From contig WFMF01000400.1 in assembly GCA_011033025.1 (NCBI GenBank), positions 62,001 to 126,000 of the forward strand: DNA of 64,000 nucleotides, given 5' to 3'. Made by a program: the position numbers and the translations under genes. Source of the stretch: Beroe forskalii. Lineage: Eukaryota > Ctenophora > Nuda > Beroida > Beroidae. Below, in pieces: positions 47,998-59,830 of this stretch (position 1 is the first letter of the stretch; every line of letters begins with the position of its first letter). The notes beneath the pieces were generated by a model. That model had not been told where the DNA came from, searched no databases, and saw nothing but the letters and a program-made list of their open reading frames with translations.

Positions 47998-48175
47998 TTT
48001 CCGAGCATGGCTTGGGATGCGCTAATGAAAATTATTGCACGAGGCGAAGCCGAGTGCAAATAATTTGGGTTATCGTCACGAGGCGAAGCCGAGTGTGATA
48101 ATTCCCAGTTATTGCACGAGGCGAAGCCGAGTGCAATAACTGTAATTAGCGTATCCCAAGCCATGCTCTTAGTGT
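47998..48175. mobile_element. Foldback with three cgaggcgaagccgag hairpins
   Basis: Outer inverted ends ggcttgggatgcgctaa and ttagcgtatcccaagcc. Inside are three hairpins, each a cacgaggcgaagccgagtg core flanked by attattgca or ttatc sequence. The architecture equals that of the units at 25255-25395 and 26710-26850 (outer ggatacgtttata, three hairpins). No coding sequence. Confidence 0.8.
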
Positions 48176-48208
48176 ATTAGCCAATGTGAGGAAAACGATA
48201 TTAAAACT

Positions 48209-48335
48209 TATTTGCATGAGCATTTTAATTGCAAAATGCTCTATTATAAATTATTGCACTTTCGATTCAACTTATTTGCATGAGCATTTTAATTGCAAAA
48301 TGCTCTATTATAAATTATTGCACTTTCGATGAAAA
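48209..48335. repeat. 67-bp repeat pair containing atttgcat
   Basis: Two tandem copies of a unit beginning acttatttgcatgagcattt, then aattgcaaaatgctctatta and ttattgcactttcga. Two more copies are at 49415-49535. Each has an ATTTGCAT octamer and an internal palindrome gcattttaattgcaaaatgc. Confidence 0.9.
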
Positions 48336-49129
48336 CCTATTGTTCGTCAATTTGACTTATGAAAAGGTGAAAAGATGAATCACAGCTACTATATGATAAA
48401 GTTGGTCACGTGACGCGCAGTGACAGCTACAAATCATGTTACCGTATGTTACAAATAAGTCTAAAATTCATTATGATACGCCTTTTAAAATAAAACAATT
48501 TGTTAACTAAAGGAACGAAACAATGGAAATTATGATACAAATAAAAATTATGATACAAATGATCACTGAAGGAGAAGGATGGTTTATGAACAGAAATAAT
48601 TGATGATTTAATGAGTTAAACAGGAGTATGTCTCAAAGAGCACTATTGTACGATTACAAATGCAACAACAAAAACAATATCGATCAAAGAAATAGAATCA
48701 ATAGGTACAACAAAAACAATATTAACGAATAATGGCATTGCGATATAATCTGCAGAGCATGCAAAAGAGGTAAATGGACTTTCTCGCCGTGTAAACAAGT
48801 AAGAACAGCCAGAACGGCGAAACACAACAGAAACTGTGAATGAGAGAATGAGAAACCGTTTGCTGAAGGATAGTGCTCCGAAACCAGTGGCACGTGCGCG
48901 CGCGCAACACGTGACCTTGATTTGGTACAGTAACAGTGGCACGTGTGCGAGTCACGTGGGACGGTAATTACATGTTTAGAGAGATTCTCATGGGAACGAA
49001 GCATTTGCATTTGATTTGGTATACATTTGCTAGTAAGAGTGCGTGTTGTTTGAAAGGAGTACAATACACTGAAACTATGTGATAGAGACAGTGAATGTAT
49101 TTGATAGAGGGATTCTGCCAGTGTGTCTA

Positions 49130-49345
49130 TCGCTCTATTTTATCCCCTCCCGCTGGTTGAACCCTCACGCAATAACCCGGACGAATCTATGTATAAAATA
49201 CATAGACACACGCCTACCGGGTCCATTTTGGGATGCTTCCAGATGGCGTTAGCCCGAGGGATGTATCCGGTTTTGGCCCGAGCCCGTAGGGCGAGGGTCT
49301 AAACCAATATGGATCCGATCAGGCAAGTGTCTATATATTACAGAA
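49130..49345. other. Possible small element around a gcccgag...gggc hairpin
   Basis: Contains tctatgtataaaatacatag (palindromic), gcccgagcccgtagggcgag and two cgtctatatat-type ends (tgtgtctatcgctc and aagtgtctatatatta). It may be a MITE, but I could not define ends or a duplication. Confidence 0.3.
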
Positions 49346-49414
49346 AACGTCAGAGGGTTCTATAATCATCATCCCATAACTATTCAGAGCATAATTTTTA
49401 GGAGTGCAATAATA

Positions 49415-49535
49415 GAACTTATTTGCATGAGCATTTTAATTGCAAAATGCTCTATTATAAATTATTGCACTTTCGAACAACTTATTTGCATGAGCATTTT
49501 AATTGCAAAATGCACTATCATTAGTTATTGCACGA
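49415..49535. repeat. 67-bp repeat pair containing atttgcat, second site
   Basis: Two copies of the unit described at 48209-48335; the second has diverged (gcactatcattagttattg). Confidence 0.9.
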
Positions 49536-49739
49536 TGAGCAGAAATGATGCCAAAACAAACAATCAAATCGGTCATGCACTGTTACCAATTATTGCACGC
49601 TTATAAGTACCCTCAAAATTGGCTAATACCTATAACATCAAGATTCAAGAGGCGCATACACTATACAGTATACAATATACATCGCTTCAGGGCGCGGCAA
49701 CTGCCTGCTGTGTAAAAATACTGAAGGTTTTTTTTGTTT

Positions 49740-50935
49740 TTTTTTTTTGGTGCAATGTTCACTGTCCGCCTCCCCCGCCACGCGTGGGGAGTTGGCAGCT
49801 CTCCATAGCGGAGAGCTCTGCTGGAACCCATCTGGCATGCACTACTAGTTTGACTAGTACCCCTTACCTGGGATGCCAGATGATAGCATCTTTACAGATG
49901 CTAATTGAGTCGGGGGCGCCCCTCCGAAGATTGACTACCTTGATCCCTGTGGTAAGTGGCGACATGGGCCTTAACCTACAACCATCGACTTCTATGGCTC
50001 TGATGGCGAGTTGTGCTGGTTTGAAATTTATTGGTATTTGTCGTGTATTTTTATGATGTGAAAGGTTTGTGTGTTCGTACTGCCGTTTGTTACGGAGGAG
50101 TTAGTTATATGCCGGCGCACGTGCCGCGTGTGCCTCTCCTTCCTGCTTATGTGATGTGCTTTAAAATGTTCCCGCACCTGCGCTCTATTGCACTACTCTG
50201 TTGAGAAGCGGTGGGACCGGCTCTTAACTTGTGTTTGTAGTATGTATATATGTTGTAATAGTTTGGTGTGTTTGTACTCATTTTTATTGCAGAAGAGTTG
50301 GTTTTCTATGGCAGGGGCGTCTCCTTCCTGCTTCGTGTGGTGTTATTTAGTTTAGAAAATGAATGTGCACCTGCGCTCAGTGGCACGACTCTGTTGAGCT
50401 GGGATGGGACTTGTTGATTCGGGGTCAGCTGATTGTCATGTCAATTATCTCTTGATAGGTGGGTTGCTATCTAATCCAGAGTTTTGTGGTGCCTGCTGAG
50501 AAACTTAGTGAGAACAGAATGATATGTCCCCATGGGGACGCCACAATGACATCATGACGGTCATCATGACTACATCATGGCAGGATGAAGGTATTGCGTA
50601 TATAGATAGACTCCGGTCTTACCTGGCTACTTGCCAAAGATCGTTTACACCTGTCGCGAACTATGCTGTCCAATTCAAGTGCTCTCTACAAGCTCTATAC
50701 ACCATCCTGCAAGACAAAGAAAGAGTTGATTTGAAATTTTGAACAGTATTGGGAACAGACATTTGACTACATGACACTTCATCTTCTCAAAAGTTAGGGT
50801 CACTGACAGGGCAGAGAGATAAAGTGGCATGAAGTCAATTGTCATGTAATACTGATGAAAAGTTTGGTTCCTGTGGGCCTGGGGATTCTTCAGCAAGAAA
50901 TAAACTGAACTGAAAAAAGATAAAATATACAATTA
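49740..50935 (+). mobile_element. Possible LINE-derived 5' UTR and 3' end, coding part absent
   Basis: Two monomer-like blocks at about 50090-50240 and 50275-50420 share gcacctgcgctc, cactactctgttgag or cacgactctgttgag, and a gggac end, as in promoter monomers of LINEs. The 3' part ends with aagaaataaactgaactgaa, resembling L2/CR1 3' tails. The frame at 49619-50056 carries no recognisable domain. This is a tentative reading; it could be a processed non-coding RNA copy. Confidence 0.3.
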
Positions 50936-50948
50936 GAAATAGCGATAA

Positions 50949-51382
50949 GGGATCGTTCACATATTACGTAATCATCTTGGGGGAGGGGGTTTCAAATGAT
51001 TACGTTTGATTACGGGGAGGGTTTTGATTACGTAATCAAAATATCCAAATTTCGACACAATTTTTGAATTTTTGCCAAAATTCTCGGTACTTTTCGGCAA
51101 TATCTTCAGAAAATCTCAAAAATAACATTTTAAGCATTTTTTTTTCAAATCTTTCCTCGATATTTTCATCAAAATTTTCAAAATGGAAGCCTTATCAATA
51201 TTAAAGTATTTACTCCTTTAATTTTCCTCATTGTGAACTCAACTAGGTTGGGGGGGGTAAGCCATGATTACGTAACATTCTCCTCAAGAGGAGGGGGTTG
51301 GGCTTTGATAACGTTTGATTACGAGGGGAGGGAGGGGGTTGAAAATGGCCAAAAATTGATTACGTAATATGTGAACGATCTC
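50949..51382. mobile_element. MITE, gggatcgttcacatattacg family, long form
   Basis: 434 bp, termini gggatcgttcacatattacg and gtaatatgtgaacgatctc, flanked by taa on both sides (50946-50948 and 51383-51385). Inside, a second inverted pair of gattacg...gaggggg motifs. Very similar in layout to 61116-61542. No transposase. Confidence 0.9.
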
Positions 51383-52035
51383 TAATGTCGCCCGCATTTT
51401 GATTGATCATGATCAATGATCATAATGATACTGAGTTTCAGTAAATTATAAATGTAACAGGTGGGGAACGGATTTTTCAACTCCTACCACGCATACGATA
51501 GGGTCTGGGCAAGTTTATATGGTCACGACAGAGAGAAAGATGAGATAGTAAGATGTGAGATGAAAGTCAAATATTAAATAATTTCGTGAACCCAATTTGC
51601 AATTGCAAATAAAGTTAGGTGCCAAAGCATCGCTTCATGACGCATCACGTATTTGCTTACCTCAAGCTCTCCGAAGTAGTCCGGTCGAAAACAAACAAAT
51701 TTTGAAGAGTTAGGGAACTAACTTGCAGCAATGACTTAGGGTGTTTTTTCGATTCAATATGGTCCCAGGAGTCACCAAACCAAAATCCCCTAAAATCCGG
51801 TCGGCACTTTTCGAGATATGGCCACGCCCTTTTTTAACCGTGGGAATTTTTGGTGAAAAATCTGAATTTCAAGATTTTGAGCTTTATAGGCAAGATTATA
51901 CACTAAATCCACTTATTTTTGCACGAGAAAAACGATGCAACTGTTATTTTTTGGCTATAATCATTGCTGAGGCCAATTATTGGCCACGCCCATTTTTATC
52001 GTGGGAATTTTGGGCAGAATTCCAAATTTAACAAG

Positions 52036-52345
52036 AATTGCGCCTGCACCGACACAATTATTGTTGTTCCCGTAGGCCGTATGCAGGCGCTTAATTTCCT
52101 TCCCCGCGGTGCTTGATGTAACCTTAGCATCATAATAAGATAATACAAAACGCAGTCGTTATAAAGTAATAAGAGTATAAATACTGTTCCGATGTGCGTG
52201 CTGCGCGCGACCACCGAGGATACGAATTGGCACGTGCCATTTCTTCTTAAATTCTTGCGCGCGCGTTCGTTGTTGTACTATGTTCGTTGTAGATTTCGCG
52301 CCATTATGTTGAATTGGTTTACGTTTCGCATCAAATTGTGTCACC
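52036..52345 (-). repeat. Dispersed 300-bp repeat, copy 1
   Basis: Complement of 62190-62470: shares aaaccaattcaaca, atggcgcgaaatctac-type sequence, gaagaaatggcacgtgcca, gtaacatcaagcaccgcggg and ttaagcgcctgcata. It lies within the foldback element. It is found in opposite orientation near the second host gene. Neither copy keeps a convincing frame. Confidence 0.7.
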
Positions 52346-53639
52346 GTTTATTCACGCGATGTATTTTCTTGAATGTTTATACTAAGTTGATATCAATTTT
52401 ATCTGACTTCCAAATTTCGTGCTTATGTTTTCTGTTTCAATGCTGTCTTTTGTTCCAAAAGCAATATTCGCCTTTCACAGAGTCACAGCGAATAGTATTT
52501 ATCAAACTTTGTCGAATCCAGCAGAAAGTCTAATAGTTATGCAGTTTTGTACTAAAACTAGTACAAAACCGAAGCCCTTTCCTCAAATCTACCGCCCAAC
52601 TCACACCTAAGGTTTTAACTTTTTAAGACACGAATTCTTCAACAGCCTAATTAAATTTAGAATTTATCATAATTTAGGAATTCGAGCATGCGGCACTGAT
52701 GGGCCAGATCAACCTATAAGATTTATACTTTTGACAACCGACAGCTCCATGAATTAAGAAATTCGTTATTTTGAAGATTTATGTGACATGGGGACGGAGG
52801 GACGGAGGGACGGAGGGAGGGACATTTTCGCGACTGATATTATAAAGGAGCAATCCGGGCACTTTCCAGAAATTACAGTAGTTGTATTGCAAAACTGAAC
52901 CTGATATACACATATTCTATTTCTCACCCTCCCAGACCACGATCTCTGCCAACCCTCTCATTTGCCTTTTTGTATTCACAAATAGGCCAATGGGGAGGGA
53001 AAAAATTTTGAGCTATACACGCAAGATTATACACTAAACCTACTTATTTTTGCACGAGAAAAACGATGCAACTGTTATTTTTCGGCTATAATCATTGCTG
53101 AGGCCAATAATTGGCCACGCCCATTTTTATCGTGGGAATTTTGGGCAGAATTCCAAATTTCAAAATTTTGAGCTATACAGGCAAGATTATACACTAAACC
53201 CGCTTATTTTGCACGAGAAAAACGATGCAACTGTTATTTTTTGGCTATAAATTTTGCTGAGGCAAATTATTGACCACGCCCATTTTATCGTGGGAATTTT
53301 GAGCAAAAACCTAAATTTCAAAATTCTGAACTATACACTAAACCCACTCATTTTTACACGAAAAAAACGATGCAACTGTTTATTTGTAGCTATAAACCCC
53401 ATGGAAGCCAATCATGCATAACGCAAATTTTTGCCAGTGAGAATTAGGTCGAAATTATTAATTGCGACAATTATTTTGTGCTTTATGTGTGCTGGTTAAA
53501 TACTTTCGCTCCTATGACGTGTACATTGTATAATGAAAATATAGGTAGGTATGTTAATATATTGTAAACACCTATGAAGTTTCTATCGGTGTATATAATA
53601 CGTAGATCCTTGCCTAACACACTGTGAAATGCCCATAAC

Positions 53640-54930
53640 ACACTGTGAAATGCCCATATGTCCTACCAGTACTCTCTTATGACCCTCCGTCTTTCTAGTA
53701 CACTTTTTTGTGGCTTTCTTACACACCCTGCGCGATTTTTCAACGCAGTCTGTGTCTGCTTAAAACGTTCCTATTTTATCTTTTAAAACAGTGCTATATC
53801 TTCCAACTCACTCTTATGCCTTCCTAGCACACTGCTGTGTCTTCCTAGCACACTCCTGTGTCTTCTTAGCACACTCCCGTGTCTTCCTAGCACACTACTG
53901 TGTCTTCCTAACACACCTGTGTCTTCCTAACACACTCGTGTGATTTCCAACTCATTCAGGTGTATTTCAACACACTCTTGTGACTTCCTTTTACACTCCT
54001 GTATCTTCCAAGCACACTCCTGTGTCTTCCTAAGACACTTCTGTAACTTTGTATCACACTCCTGCGACTTCAAAATAAATTCTTCGTCTTCTCAATATGT
54101 TCCTGTTTCTATTGTATCTGTATCTTCCAACTCATTCATGAACAATCCTTGTGACATTCTTGTGACTTCCAAACTTTTAAAAACACTCTTGAATGTATTT
54201 TGTATTTTTGTGACTCTCTTACACACTCTTGCATCTTCCTAACGTACGTATGTGACCTTTTAATACTCATGTGATGCTTAAACGCTCTCTGTATCTTCCG
54301 AACACACTTGTGTGGCTTTCTATAACAATACTGTGTCTTCCGATACACTGTTTTGTCTTCTCAGCACACCCATACTTCGTCCTTATCCATTTTAATGGCT
54401 TTCCAATAGGTATTGATTAGTACTAAGACACTCCTGTGAGTTCTAAAACCAATGCTGTGTCTTCCAACTCACTTTTATGACTTACCAACACACATAACTC
54501 ACTACTGTATTTTTCCATCACTCTAATATGGCTCCCCAAATAACTTTTGTGACTTTCTATACTCCTGCGTCTTCTGAAACGCTCTTGTCATTTCCAAACA
54601 CAAAAATAAGACATTCGTGCGACCTAACTACACATTCTGATACTTCTTTATATTGTTCTCGCATGATTTCTTACAATGCTGCATCCTCGTACTTTCTTCC
54701 ATGACTTCCTCGCACACATAATTGTGACGTCTCACGTCTTAGCACACTTCTGCGTCTTCCGGTACACTTCTTAATACCATCGGAGCCTTTATCTTCCCAG
54801 TACTCTTGTATTATTATAACACAAATCAATATCTTTCCAACATACTCGTGTGTCTATATCGCACATTCTTGCTTATTCCAACTCACTCTGAATGTGTCTT
54901 TCCAACACACTCCTGTGTGTTTAAAGGAAG
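53640..54930. repeat. Degenerate minisatellite, unit about 22 bp
   Basis: Repeats of aacacactcctgtgtcttcc with much variation, from about 53640 to 54930, inside the foldback element. The best preserved part is 53810-54060. Confidence 0.88.
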
Positions 54931-55635
54931 TTAGAAAATACAGTTGCAAAAATAAGTGGGTTTAGTGTATAATCTTGCCTGCAGAGCTCAAAATTTCTAA
55001 ATTTGTATTTTTGCCCAAGATTCCCGCGATAAAATGGGCGTGGCCAATTATTGGCCTCAGCAAAATATATAGCCAAAAAATAACAGTTGCATCGTTTTTC
55101 TCGTGCAAAAATAAGCGGGTTTAGTGTATAATCTTGCCTGTATAGCTCAAAATTTTGAAATTTGGAATTCTGCCCAAAATTCCCACGATAAAAATGGGCG
55201 TGGCCAATTATTGGCCTCAGCAATGATTATAGCCAAAAAATAACAGTTGCATCGTTTTTCTCGTGCAAAAATAAGTGGATTTAGTGTATTATCTTGTGTG
55301 TATAGCTCAAAATTTTGAAATTTAGATTTTTGTCCAAAATTGCCACGATAAAAATTGGCGTGGCCAATTATTGGCCTCGGCAATGGTTATAACCAAAAAA
55401 TAACAGTTGCATCGTTTTTCTCGTGCAAAAATAAGTAGATTTAGTGTATAATCTTGCCTATAAAGCTCGAAATCTTGAAATTCAAATTTTTCACCAAAAA
55501 TTCCCACGGTCAAAAAAGGGCGTGGCCATATCTCGAAAAGTGCCGACCGGATTTTAGGGGAAATTGGTTTGGTGATTCCTGGGACCATATTGAATCGAAA
55601 AAACACCCTAAGTCATTGCTGCAAGTTAGTTCCCT

Positions 55636-56560
55636 TCTACTTTCTGCTGGTATTCTCAGCCTGCCAGATTACCTACCAACCTAACTCTACCTTCTGCTGC
55701 TTCTCAGCCTGACAGATTTCCTCCTAACCAAGCTTTACTTTGTGCTGCTTCTCATCCTACCAGATTTTCTACCAACCTTACCCTACCTTCTGCTGCTTGT
55801 CAGCCCGGTAAGATTTCCTATCAACCTTACTCTACCTTCTGAGCACCACTTGTCAGCTTGACACCTGCCAGATTTCCTACTAACCTTAATATGTACTCTA
55901 CCTTCTGCTGTTGTCTGTTTGTCAGCCTGTAAGATTTCTTACCAACCATACTCTACCTTCTCCTACATCTCAGCCTGCCAGTGTCTCTACCAATCTTAGA
56001 AAACCAACCTTCTGTTACTTCTCAGCCTGCAAGGTTTCCTAAACTTTACTCTACTTTCTGCTGGTATTCTCAGCCTGCCAGATTACCTACCAACCTAACT
56101 CTACCTTCTGCTGCTTCTCAGCCTGACAGATTTCCTCCTAACCAAGCTTTACTTTGTGCTGCTTCTCATCCTGCCAGATTTTCTACCAGCCTTACCCAAC
56201 CTTCTGCTGCTCGTCAGCCTGTAAGATTTCCTATCAACCTTACTCTACCTTCTGAGCACCACTTGTCAGCTTGACACCTGACAGATTTCCTACTAACCTT
56301 AATAGGTACTCTACCTTCTGCTGTTGTCTGTTTGTCAGCCTGTAAGATTTCTTACCAACCATACTCTACCTTCTCCTACATCTCAGCCTGCCAGTGTCTC
56401 TACCAATCTTAGAAAACCTACTTTCTGCTGGTATTCTCAGCCTGCCAGATTTCCTACAAACCTTACTATACCTTGTGCAGCTTTCCAGCCTTTCAGAGTT
56501 CCTATCAACCTTACTAAGTTACTATACCTTCCACTGCTCCGCCTGCCATATTTCCTACTG
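55636..56560. repeat. Minisatellite, 48-bp unit, with 412-bp higher-order repeat
   Basis: Units read ccttctgctgcttctcagcc, tgccagatttcctac and caaccttactcta. The segment starting tactttctgctggtattctc at about 55637 recurs at about 56049 and in part at 56421, so blocks of about 412 bp are themselves duplicated. Frames across it (QPARFPTNLT...) are repeat translations. Confidence 0.92.
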
Positions 56561-57139
56561 GCCGATTTTGAGCAGTGCAACTGTCTCAACTTCTCAACAC
56601 TATAAGCACTGCCTCAACTCTTTAATGCTTGAAATGTTAAAATTAATGAATTTTTATAACCCTTCCCTTCACATGCTTAAATGTAATAAAATGAGAAATG
56701 GAAATGCTGAGGAAAAATAGCACTTATTCATTACCTCATGGCATCAGAATTAGGGTGTAGAACAATGAAGACTCCTGCATTCTATAGACTGCATCCATCT
56801 GTAGTAGGTACAGAGTTCATGCTATTAGAGTGACTGGTAAACAAGGATACTGGTAAAATGACATTCCAATCAATTCAAAAAGTTACTGAGAACATGAAGG
56901 ACTGAGGGAGGATATCATTCAGCATTACTTAAAGTATTTAATGTATATCAAATGAATCCCACATAATAATGAAATAATTTTCTTACAATCTAACATAATC
57001 AAGGGCTTCAAGCTAAACAGACAACACAGCTCTACAATTTGTAGGTATTCATAAATACATCACACATTTTACTAACAACTAAGAGTATAGCAAGAGTATG
57101 GAAACTTAGTAATTTTATTGTTCATAACATTTAACTGAA
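56561..57139. other. Intergenic, nothing recognised
   Basis: AT-rich, with no exon or element end that I can support. Confidence 0.45.
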
Positions 57140-57765
57140 ACTAGATCATCAAGACCATATTGGAGTTATTCCCTTGAGAATAGTATAGCAATGACTTCAT
57201 AATGCAGCCATTGATATTATTTGATAATGAAATGAGACCCAAATAAAGCATAACCACTGTTATCGGCATCGACATGGCATAAAAGTCAGTTTTATGCAGA
57301 TTTCCTACAAATATATTTTCACCTAGCGCCCAAATATTGTAACACTTACGCGTCGAGTAAAATCGCAACTTTTGTGCGCGGCGCGCTCAAAAATCTGAAA
57401 TCTTATAGTACCAATCATAAATCCAGTTTTGAACTGTATCTTATGTGAAAAAATTGTGGAAAAACGATGATATGAATTTTTCAGTATAAAAATGAGATTA
57501 AATGTACGTAATAACCTGATTTCAGCCGTCGCACGCGCTCGCGCTTCTGAGCCGCGCACGGACACTTTACACGTGGAATCGCGATTGCGTCTAGTCGATC
57601 TCGTAATCTACTCAACAAGAGCTTTCTTTTGGTACCAAATTTGTCAATTTAAGAGAAATTTTTACATTCTGATTTTTATGTCCCTAAGCGTCTCCACTAC
57701 ATTATGAAGTCATTGCTATACTATTTTAGGGGAATAACTCCAATACGGTCTTGATGATCTAGTTA
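57140..57765. mobile_element. Foldback element with about 67-bp inverted arms
   Basis: Arms ctagatcatcaagaccatat ... caatgacttcataatg (57140-57207) and their complement (57701-57765). Inside, 57585-57700 resembles the complement of 43970-44070. There is no coding sequence. Confidence 0.75.
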
Positions 57766-57776
57766 ATTTATGATTT

Positions 57777-57945
57777 AGAAAATAATCAAAATACTTTAAA
57801 AGTTAGAAAAGCTTGTATTATACTCGTGTTGTGCCTGTTGAACATGGCTCACGTTTTTGGTAGTTTATTAAGTAGTGTTGCCTAATTATGGTGCTTTATT
57901 AATTTTCAATATTCTCTAACTTTTAAAGTATTTTGATTATTTTCT
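57777..57945. repeat. Small inverted repeat, 29-bp arms
   Basis: gaaaataatcaaaatacttt (57777 onward) is inverted as aaagtattttgattattttc (ending 57945), with a 110-bp loop. It may be a small foldback element. Confidence 0.7.
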
Positions 57946-58119
57946 TCTTTGTAGAACAAATACAGTCATCTTTGTAGTCAAGCCACAGAACTCTCCAACA
58001 ACTCCAACCTTAGTCTTTGACGGGATCCATGAAAGAAATGCCTTCATCAGAGAGCTAGGCAGATCCAAATAAAGCATGAGACACCAAAAATGATATGGTG
58101 TACTGAAAGCTAACACTGT

Positions 58120-58720
58120 GGCACACAGACTTGTGACCGTGTTGTGGGGTTGAATGCATTTGACGGGTGCCCAACGCTCTCCCAACCACAAGATGTAGTG
58201 TGTTAGTTTCAGAAGTTCCAAGTTCATCAAGGAAATTAAGTTCATCAATGTCTTTATCCAGTGTAGGGAAGATAAAGTTCCATCTGGTCCTGACAAGATC
58301 AAAAGATCAAGTCGACTGTGTTTACTTGTAAACATTAATCAGGCTGCAACTCCAAAGAGATGAGAATGAACCAGAGAAACAATGGAACTCCATTCTGGGC
58401 GACCTCACCCTTGCTTGCAAGGTTAAATTAATATACGATATTTAGCCAGAATATGATTTTTTGTGATATTAGGTTTCAAATATGTAACTATTGTTCTACC
58501 AGAGTACCAGGTATACTACGTCTTAAATGGCTGTAAAAAGCCAAGGCAGCTAGACAGATAGTGTGATTGTGTGTACAGCATTGGGACTTTTGGTTGCTTA
58601 AAACCTTGTTTTATTATCATACTCTGTATGGTGTATTAATGAAAGATAACACTTTGGCACACAGACTTGTGATCATTTTTTGTGGGTTGAATGCATTTGG
58701 CAGGTGCCCCACACTACCCA
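58120..58720. repeat. Direct repeat of about 68 bp
   Basis: 58117-58185 and 58648-58715 share tggcacacagacttgtga, gtgggttgaatgcatttg and caggtgccc. Between them, 58245-58310 reads REDKVPSGPDKIK on the plus strand, similar to the start of a LINE RT domain (GPD motif). The minus-strand 132-residue frame here has no recognisable domain. Confidence 0.5.
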
Positions 58721-58769
58721 ACCAGTAGATGGTGACAATGGGATGACAATATCTTGCATTAAATTAACT

Positions 58770-59470
58770 AATAAATGTATTGGTTGGGTATCTAGGTACA
58801 TGATTGACAGAGATCACAGGTTGTTGTCTCGTGTTTATAAATCTATAATCCACGTCCTAGACTTGAATACTGTGTCCAGTTGTGGAACCCAGTTGCTTGC
58901 CATGGGAACTGGTCGACAATCTTCGAGTTAAAGTCTATTCAGAGGAGGTTCACCTGTCTTGCCAATGATGTTGGCCTCCTTCCCTATACAGTAAGCGACT
59001 GGAAATAATGCAACTTACTACTCTTGGGGAGAGGCATATACATGGAGACCTCATAGAAACCTTTAAGATTGTTATAGGCATAGTTGGTTATAGTAAGAAT
59101 GTGTTAAATTTGAGCAGATCTGGTAGCAAGATTGTAAGTAAAGTGAATGTTCAAGTAGACAGTGATATCCTAAAGTTGAGACAATCATTTCTTCCTGATA
59201 GAATTAAAAGGTATTGGAACATTTTACCTTCTTATGTCAAGTCATCAAACAATGTTTCATCTTTTAAAGTGAACCTAGAGAAGTTTAAGAGAATCTTCTC
59301 ATTTAGAAAATCATTTTTGGGAAGTACCTATCTAATATTATAATTGATAAAATTGAAGGGAATGCCAGTTATCTGATACGCAAGGAAAAATTTAACAAGT
59401 ATCTTATGTAAAACCCCTTTGTTGCTAAAAGGAAAGGTTTTAATACTTTTTATCATAATGTATTTGAATT
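58770..59470 (+). pseudogene. CR1-like LINE 3' fragment
   Basis: Broken frames read NKCIGWVSRYMIDRDHRLLS, RVYKSIIH, then out of frame LEYCVQLWNPVACHGNWSTI, and from 59008 MQLTTLGERHIHGDLIETFK followed by DRIKRYWNILPSYVKSSNNV. These match, in order, the C-terminal region of the intact LINE-B ORF2 (NKAKSVTGWVRRSLICRNKF, VYKSLIRPHLEYAVQAWNP, ERRMRGDLIETFK). Diverged family member, 5' truncated and frameshifted. Confidence 0.8.
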
Positions 59471-59507
59471 AAAAAGAAAACTTTCTCATGATGGTTAATT
59501 AATATTA

Positions 59508-59830
59508 CTAGCAGAACCCATGGCCTCCGGCCATCGTTCACAATTTTTTCACTTCAGCAATTGGTACAGTATAATGCCGTACTGTAGTTCTTATCAGTGA
59601 TGAGTCCAATGTCTTATCTATAGAGGTGTATGGGTAAACTACAAACATAACAAAATACTGCATATCGATTTTCTAATTCAAGGATTGACATGAGAGGCGG
59701 AAGAGACTAAACTGTGAATCATCAGCGGTTACCCTACAGTTGTAAGGTCTCCCTGCCATCTGCAATGTAGGTGTACCATCAGCAGGTGACAAAGGGAAAC
59801 GGAGGAGTTTCGGCCCACGGGTGTGCCTAC
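59508..59830 (-). mobile_element. Naiad-type 3' end fragment
   Basis: 59600-59830 is the reverse complement of 39240-39520 (aaccgctgatgattcacagt, ccttacaactgtagggtaac, gtttacccatacacctct). Its outer end at 59508-59540 reads, on the minus strand, gtgaacgatggccggaggcc-atgggttctgctagtaat: one hairpin instead of two but the same gaacga start and tgctagta finish. The body upstream of the 3' UTR is absent. Confidence 0.8.

Larger units (their letters stand above)
51712..55635. mobile_element. 3.9-kb foldback element with tandemly repeated inverted arms
   Basis: Ends: agggaactaacttgcagcaa and ttgctgcaagttagttccct. The left arm (51712-52035, more units at 52990-53400) and the right arm (54940-55635) are built of units of about 120 bp with gcaagattatacactaaa, cacgagaaaaacgatgcaac, ttggccacgcccatttttat and cgtgggaattttgggc, in opposite orientation on each side. 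The middle holds a dispersed repeat (52036-52345) and a 22-bp minisatellite. The repeated arms give repetitive open frames (REKRCNCYFLA...) that are not genes. Long inverted arms of tandem repeats are known from Foldback-type elements. I could not define a target duplication. Confidence 0.75.

Noticed and set aside
54921..55606. Repetitive proteins with NFELYRQDYTLNPLIFAREK and CNCYFLA motifs
   Set aside because: They are translations of the 120-bp DNA repeats in the foldback arms and appear on either strand according to arm orientation.
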